Assembly: GCA_017409465.1 (NCBI GenBank)
Contig: JAFQSQ010000017.1
Coordinates: 1-35,924 of the forward strand
Length of the DNA: 35,924 nucleotides
From: Akkermansia sp.
Lineage (GTDB): Bacteria; Verrucomicrobiota; Verrucomicrobiia; Verrucomicrobiales; Akkermansiaceae
Direction of reading: 5' to 3'
Positions 32,501 to 35,924 of the stretch are shown here, piece after piece. The position numbers were made by a program, and so were the translations under genes. The notes below the pieces were generated by a model. It was not told the DNA's origin and searched no databases. It saw only the letters and a list, made by a program, of their open reading frames with translations. How positions within the stretch are numbered: the stretch's first letter is position 1; every line of letters begins with the position of its first letter.

Positions 32501-35195
32501 TACTCTTGATTTAAATGGCTATACCTTCACCAAGCAGGGGCTGGGTACATTTGTTGCCCGAAACGTGCGGATGTCTGAGGGTACAATATTGGTACATCAG
32601 GGGGATTTCTACATCGATAAGGGAAGTCTGAGCAGAGAAACCGATATCGTGATGGCTGCCGGAACATCTCTGTACCTGAATTCCGTGAAATCGGAGGGTG
32701 GAACGTCCACTCCGGCTATCCGTGCGCTGAGTGGTGCGGGCAGTGTCATCCTGAATGACGCGGTGCTTACGCTGCATACGACTCGCGATTCTGCCTACAG
32801 AGACAATTACATGGATAATACGCAGTCCTATAATCAGTTCTTGGATACGACGGGCTTTGGTTATGCCGTATTCAGCGGGACGATAAGTGAGGGCTCCGAC
32901 GCAAGCAGTCTCGTAAAGGCCGGCGATGGCGTACACTATTTGTCCGGCAGTGCCAATACCTACTCCGGCGGAACACGCATTGAAGACGGCAGGCTCTACC
33001 TGTTGGGCACCTCTACTCAGAGTGGGTTTGTCAAGGGGGGCGCTGACGTGGCTTTCGGTGTGGCAGGTACCGGTGCCATCATCTGGGCCGGTGAGAATGC
33101 AGAACTGTATTTGGGGCATGATACCCGCATTTATAACGAAGGAACGGTTAACGTGGCCGGTGGTGTGATGACCATCGGCGTGGAAGGTGCTCCCAATGGT
33201 GTGCTGGCAGACTTTGTCGGTATTCACAGCAAGGGCAATAACCCTGTGGAGATGAACGGCGTGGAATATGTGGAGATCGAAACACATAACCTGAAGTCCA
33301 TTGCCGTGGATGCAACGTATGCTGACGGAACGGAGTATGTGGCCGGTACGGACATTGACCACAACAAGATGCTGCTGGTGAAGATGAGTGATTGGGAGCT
33401 CGTGAAGAATACGGCAGTGACCGGTTTCTCTGGTACCGGTTATAATGAGGCCATTTACTCCGGCGTCCTCTTTGATTCTAACAATGTGGCAGCCAGGCTG
33501 CACAAGGTGGGCGTGGGTACGCTGGTGCTGGATCAGAGCAACTCCTACACCGGCGGCACGGAAATCGAGGCCGGTACACTTCGTGTGCGTGGTTGGGGTT
33601 CTCTCGGTAAGAATGCGAAGGAGAACGCGGTCAACGTGCAGGAAGGTGCTACCCTCATGTTCACGCACAACAGTGGCTACGGCAATGAGCCCACAAGTGC
33701 TGCAAACAATATCACCATTGCCGGCAGTGGCGATGCCCGCTGGCTGGGGCATGCAGCCACGGACGGAGATACGGCCGCCCTCATCTCGGCTGTCGGCCCT
33801 GCGGTGACCTTCACGCTCAGCGGCGATATTGACGGCAGCGGTAATGTGCGCCACTCCGGTGAGGGTGTGCTGGTGCTCAACGGCGATAATACCTACACCG
33901 GCGGCACGTATGCCTCCCGTGGTACGGTGGAGGTGCAGAGTGCGGATGGTCTGGGTGCCACGGCATGCGGGGTGGGTACTGTGACCATAGAGAGCGATGC
34001 CGACCTTCGCGTCACTGTGGAGGAGGGCTACACGGGCAAGAGCCTGGTAACAAGCCTCGCGGCGGATGTGAATGATATTCAGGGTGATGTTTCCATCCGT
34101 GGCACGGCAGATACCGAGCGTATTCTGCACATGGACGGCAACGGCTACAATGCCCATTCCACCACATTGAATGACAATGGTACGCTGCTGCTCAACGGTG
34201 CGGCCATCGACGGTACGGCGGTAAAGGCTGAGTCTGCTCTGCTCACCGGCAGCGGCAAAGTCGTGGTGTCCGATGCCTCGGGCTCCGGTGCTTCTGCCAC
34301 GTTTGACTCGATGATTGACTACAGCGGCGACTTCCGTGTGGAGGGTGACAATGCCTCCATCTCGGTGAAAACCGGTACGTATATCGACGGCAGCATTCAT
34401 GTGGCAGGTAAACATGCCTCGGTCAATACCGGCAGTCATATTTACATTACCGACGCAAATTCGCTGTCCCTGAGCTCTTTGGGTGATGCTACTCAGAATA
34501 CCGCAGCTGTGGTGAAAACGGATGGTGCCGTGAACATTGATGCCGGCGCTGTTTTCTCCGTGCAGAATAAGGAGACGTCTTACGCTTACGACCTCACCGG
34601 GCTGCAGAATAGCGTAACCTTCACGCTGGAAGAAGCTGTACAGAGCAGCATTCAGAGCGACAATCTGCTTGAGGTGAGAGCTTATCAAACGGTTGGCTCC
34701 GCAGCTGTAGCCTATGATGGCCGGTTTGATGCCGCGAACGCAGTAAACCTTCAGGCTGTCGGTGCTGTGCAGGCAAAGGGCGGGCTGACGCTTGACGGCG
34801 GTTCCACCTATGAAACATCGAAGGGCCATACCAGCCTGATGGGCGGCTCGCTGACGCTCGATACCATGGAAAACAGCTTGCTGACCTTCCACACAACTCC
34901 GGATGTGCAATACGATGCCTCCACCGGAAAAGCTCAGCTGGTGCTCTTCAGCGGTGTGAACCGCGTTTATTTCGTCCATGATATGGTGGATGCGAGCAGC
35001 GATTCCGGCTGTATCTACTACACCATGGCGAGCCGTTACCTTACCGGCAGTGAGTTCATCGACGATAACACCGTGCTGGTGTACGACTCCAGGGAGGGAG
35101 TGGTTTATCTGCAGCAGGTGGTTCCTGAGCCCGCCACGGCAACGCTTTCTCTGCTTGCTCTGGCCGCTCTGGCTGCTCGCCGCCGCCGCAAGTAA
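26595..35195 (+). CDS. Giant beta-strand-repeat surface protein with PEP-CTERM sorting signal
   Basis: The 2866-residue protein starts with a signal peptide (MKFHLPLGLLKVLLAVVCLP, cleaved near IAA). It ends with a textbook PEP-CTERM signal: VPEPATA, a hydrophobic segment and RRRRK. Such proteins are cut by an exosortase and attached to or released from the cell surface; no exosortase gene is in the window. Tryptophan modules occur near residues 52, 391 (LYWNGTEDAKW) and 1029 (VWEGQGESQIW). Autotransporter-associated strand repeats occur near 2108, 2305 and 2419, for example GVLVLNGDNTYTGGT. The protein is rich in Ser, Thr, Gly, Val and Asp and should form a long beta-helix. Unlike the autotransporter at 9502-15240 it has no C-terminal barrel. 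Base composition varies along the gene, being AT-richer in the middle (about 29700-32400). Its ligand or role is unknown. Confidence 0.88.
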   Translation: MKFHLPLGLLKVLLAVVCLPATTIAADAVPNAYTQPIFYTGSGLALAANTNPLYWDSVADESAVWDTVNTSAWVDENSVKTTFATGSQVVFGEGAELNKSVQIAPEGVSVSSVEITGSGYQFSDGELIVENSLVAAESATIHSALVMGSSTSPLTIEVADGKVLETNKLGTPFTEHNGVHSHTAGAFHKTGAGTLSVTGAVPGLITEAVVQEGKLQLGSGVALDVGANEIKGGTLENVEMLISGEIERPVSGDVATAHNVITSADGVNPAVLTNVTLHAGTTTEYATLQNVSFAGASTLRGYITFEETQRQRDMSVAAGGSLTVDNVCFDLHGLSSGEKVLIVNNAVDSTSGTLTGWNTAKFVYSGITVNRAAVDTSVAGVVTINREHSGNLYWNGTEDAKWGSGDANWSTQPDGSGSEVFTSLSNVYFGADAANRDITVVQDLVVMDFNLSGGDYSFSGGRIATLGNATVNTGTEDTVTFNDLLVVQGNMTTSGQGTLELLGATTVVKDLTLGTDHINVGADLTVLGKFSVNAGSAIDAGSLTLSGNVTAQEMNIAVSAGEDVGNSYNEPLVNVSGDLSVGESGQITIGGTAEQHYLGVVRAGDLTVNTQEHDVYFDHLHVGSLTVGAGAAVHVQTATAAVAISSSEFPVINLSGTLALDAHGVTYDRGYEVNVLDDAAALSFGTDCTIANLSIYGKVDESGYKNLSIASHSRSATVEHMENLRNLSFSSGSVTVKNSTHAVHGELSLNNSKLNLGEGSDDFMAKDSKNIVLTKASVLNIGSTTQHISADNIISLSSASSITGAADSSALVFADGAAITYDKGDNSIIANMVAANMVVDHMLNIRSEQAGSSLDISGKLSGVGTVQLSGAGTVALTGVNLFTGSVTVGEGSTLSLQNAAALADAGVVLNNGGTLSLDTDTAVYLDALTFNNGATLSFSSITDTDGFSADHAALHVTKDAAVGDGTLNISFAEELDTLRTYNLLTGLSSLDGITLNVQHNGVELHASQYKVALDAESGLLYMQTLMGNVWEGQGESQIWSTANTDGNWCNHSNYNENTDPKAAIFDDLNGDSETVYVQGVVNPEDVYFVADKTDYTLSADTDGLLAEGTIIHKDGDATVKLDLENNATVDTALGDIDVQDGTLEFVASAAVGGTVTVASEGSLAVDDELKMAPNADGYFNYTLSAIVSGTSATLSGVTMDAAGIRGASEESYGSADRLLVRGSANLAYLTLTDFEAEGNVTLSDVTLASSAGAASHLLKDVTIGSGVEVDATGDYTISGDVVFEGTLVNKGKVTLTDINQVEIGKINYTPIVDSTSGKASYNYQLISSEKLNGLQAQEFRAEQVSINGVNLANDLAAGIVADFTDNRNGSFTVSIGDGTVGMPQWDERWGKMENAPGISRRYVGTDAAEVELAAAYYKYGSIVKDASSVNNGNAIVATLSSVASGELVAGSRIDGNDVIAYDHEVWIEDRSKFENIIGGVDNSSGSWSDTVQTAATHILVNSDFKKDPDSAALANPDDPDVIKKRENWAKKFIIGGSRWTNQGMQWGTEATNWQPLVAESYVTVLDGEIYTIFGGSCGGEYETENWGYKQGVSGHQYGTSHVFIEGGRIGEIFAAGMHSTHTGTQVMENGRIRAVELVLTGGTLGGRDLRVFGGGERGEVHGDIYVRMEGDAEIVSRLLGGSNVGYVKGNIEMDLISGKAFRVDAAGLGWRYEDGYEERARIEGNVLVNLYSAFELGHGADFDLKAGIYGGMESTNYVDLIGDCTSTLHFAESATYNLGRLAEDGYKASADSIIVTGFDRFILEEGAHAVLALGYFDIDMDPSKTLEISGKGVVEVIGHGANFGRDIELTGGATLKVSTSVIGEPDNDADDRTISVTSGTTLDLTGYPVESDYEKSSPYDGLSFITEICGDGVEGKGAIFKGTVRETDDDKALSAGMVSLPVVTLTGSASVGVMNHEFLHMSSYELGETTLDLNGYTFTKQGLGTFVARNVRMSEGTILVHQGDFYIDKGSLSRETDIVMAAGTSLYLNSVKSEGGTSTPAIRALSGAGSVILNDAVLTLHTTRDSAYRDNYMDNTQSYNQFLDTTGFGYAVFSGTISEGSDASSLVKAGDGVHYLSGSANTYSGGTRIEDGRLYLLGTSTQSGFVKGGADVAFGVAGTGAIIWAGENAELYLGHDTRIYNEGTVNVAGGVMTIGVEGAPNGVLADFVGIHSKGNNPVEMNGVEYVEIETHNLKSIAVDATYADGTEYVAGTDIDHNKMLLVKMSDWELVKNTAVTGFSGTGYNEAIYSGVLFDSNNVAARLHKVGVGTLVLDQSNSYTGGTEIEAGTLRVRGWGSLGKNAKENAVNVQEGATLMFTHNSGYGNEPTSAANNITIAGSGDARWLGHAATDGDTAALISAVGPAVTFTLSGDIDGSGNVRHSGEGVLVLNGDNTYTGGTYASRGTVEVQSADGLGATACGVGTVTIESDADLRVTVEEGYTGKSLVTSLAADVNDIQGDVSIRGTADTERILHMDGNGYNAHSTTLNDNGTLLLNGAAIDGTAVKAESALLTGSGKVVVSDASGSGASATFDSMIDYSGDFRVEGDNASISVKTGTYIDGSIHVAGKHASVNTGSHIYITDANSLSLSSLGDATQNTAAVVKTDGAVNIDAGAVFSVQNKETSYAYDLTGLQNSVTFTLEEAVQSSIQSDNLLEVRAYQTVGSAAVAYDGRFDAANAVNLQAVGAVQAKGGLTLDGGSTYETSKGHTSLMGGSLTLDTMENSLLTFHTTPDVQYDASTGKAQLVLFSGVNRVYFVHDMVDASSDSGCIYYTMASRYLTGSEFIDDNTVLVYDSREGVVYLQQVVPEPATATLSLLALAALAARRRRK

Positions 35196-35219
35196 TACTT
35201 TCTGCTCGCTTTGCAGAAA

Positions 35220-35250
35220 AGCCCCCGTGGTTCATCGAACCACGGGGGCT
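35220..35250. terminator. Terminator of the giant surface-protein gene
   Basis: A perfect 14-bp GC-rich stem (35220-35233 with 35237-35250) with a 3-nt loop is flanked by AAAA and TCATTT. It can act in both directions. A smaller hairpin, TTTCTGC/GCAGAAA (35199-35219), precedes it. Confidence 0.85.
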
Positions 35251-35526
35251 TCATTTATGGAGTAAGCACTCAAGCGTAATTTACCCAGAGGAAGTCCGAA
35301 TGGTGCGAGCTTTGAAACCATTACGCTGACCATTCCGTGTAGACATGCGCTGGTAACGCTCGCAGCCCAAGTGTTCATCCTGTTGAGCGAGTAACGAAGA
35401 GTCAATGGGCCGGCGAATTGTCGGAGCAAACAAATTATCTTCTTGATGCTTAGTTATTAAGAAATCATCACATAGAAAAGGCTTGATTAACGCGTCGAAT
35501 ATGGTAATTTTGTCTTGCTCGGTTCT
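35251..35526 (-). pseudogene. Remnant of an IS256-family (Mutator-type) transposase, N-terminal part
   Basis: Read on the reverse strand, this frame contains LLAQQDEHLGCERYQR, RNGQRNGFKARTIRTSSG, a TAA stop, then ITLE. This follows the conserved N-terminal block of IS256-family transposases, in which DEHLGY is followed by RNGY, a short K-T-V-like run, and GEIxLxVPR. The stop codon stands exactly where the Glu of GEI is expected. After ITLE the match ends, at the terminator of the giant gene. The catalytic DDE domain is missing entirely. The 5' limit is uncertain: the frame is open to 35706, but the upstream part does not look like transposase. No terminal inverted repeats are seen. It cannot be functional. 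Confidence 0.6.
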
Positions 35527-35924
35527 TGTCGTTGAGTTAGTTGAGGATAAACGAACAATGCAGCAATTGACCGAACTCTTCAAGTTTTCATCCAGACATG
35601 GCGATGTAAGGCCATCATTCAACCTGCGTCCAAACCAGCGCAGGCCTCGCCCCTCGGGGCTCGCCCAGCGCTGGATTGGGGTAGAGGATGAAAACACTGT
35701 GCTCATTCGATTTTACAGAAAGAAGTTTACACTAGCTGTATCTGTCTCTCATTTATTGTTCCGGCAATGAAAGATTGATCGGTCGATGGAAATTTGCCGG
35801 GAAGTACGAAGTCAAAAGGACGATGGACAAGGTACAGAATTCCGCTCGCTCTGCTCGCATGATGAACGATGAAGGACGCTTAGCGTTAGTTGAAACCATC
35901 TGCGCGCAGCGCAGCGAACTTTTC
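35527..35924. other. Right-end non-coding region with hairpin repeats
   Basis: I see no convincing gene. CCAGCGC (35635-35641) and GCGCTGG (35668-35674) enclose a GC-rich inner part with CCCC/GGGG pairing, forming a strong stem-loop. A 10-bp palindrome CTGCGCGCAG lies at about 35901-35910. The region also holds direct repeats of GCTCGC. It may be an intergenic repeat or the decayed outer part of the IS256 element. A gene may begin beyond the window. Confidence 0.35.

Noticed and set aside
32511..34979. An 822-codon open frame antisense to the giant surface-protein gene.
   Set aside because: It lies entirely opposite a gene with clear signal peptide, repeats and PEP-CTERM tail. Its product is a His/Arg/Thr/Ala-rich sequence without domains, as expected from the reverse reading of a repeat-rich gene.
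35483..35770. A 95-codon forward frame at the right end.
   Set aside because: It overlaps the transposase remnant and the GC-rich hairpin and shows no recognisable motif or promoter.

Overview
The window looks like chromosomal DNA from a Gram-negative, outer-membrane-bearing member of the Verrucomicrobiota, most likely Akkermansia or a close relative. I base this on gene content, since no database search was possible. The clues are a huge Ser/Thr/Gly-rich beta-strand-repeat protein ending in a PEP-CTERM sorting signal, a classical autotransporter with a signal peptide of the same MK[LF]HLP type, an LptD-like protein, an OlsF-like aminolipid synthase, HPr kinase without PTS neighbours, and NagB. 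Most start codons have no clear Shine-Dalgarno sequence. Many genes sit almost directly downstream of a TTGaca-N17-TAGnnT promoter, so leaderless or nearly leaderless transcripts seem common.

Layout. 1-255: 5' part of a lipoprotein gene (-). 256-674: intergenic DNA with strong hairpins. 675-1253: PH-like membrane protein (-). 1353-1850: ilvN (-). 2073-4793: hprK, a Nif3-family gene and an rluD-like gene, tightly spaced (+). 5114-6169: M42 peptidase (+). 6262-6954: exported thioredoxin-fold protein with a poly-lysine tract (-). 7121-7416: tRNA-Thr(CGT) and two identical tRNA-Lys(CTT) genes (-). 7572-9477: nagB and hemW (+). 9502-15240: 1912-residue autotransporter (-). 15409-16950: exported Sel1-repeat protein (+). 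17021-17365: ferritin-like protein with a Cys-rich tail (-). 17599-18048: DUF2147 protein (+). 18183-19127: menC-like enolase-superfamily enzyme (-). 19231-20309: small membrane protein overlapping pdxA (+). 20446-24696: OlsF-like aminolipid synthase followed by lptD (+). 24810-26306: NadE-like protein that has lost its catalytic motifs (+). 26595-35195: 2866-residue PEP-CTERM protein (+). 35251-35924: a decayed IS256-family transposase fragment (-), then non-coding DNA.

How it fits together. Much of the window serves the cell envelope: aminolipid synthesis, LPS assembly, an autotransporter, a PEP-CTERM surface protein, a lipoprotein and several exported proteins. The rest is housekeeping: branched-chain amino acids (ilvN), carbon-control kinase (hprK), rRNA modification (rluD-like), amino-sugar catabolism (nagB), haem handling (hemW), vitamin B6 (pdxA) and probably menaquinone (menC-like). 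The most unusual finding is the intact NadE-like gene at 24810-26306, which keeps the two-domain family fold pattern but appears to have replaced the catalytic residues of both domains. No CRISPR array, prophage, exosortase gene or complete insertion sequence is visible.
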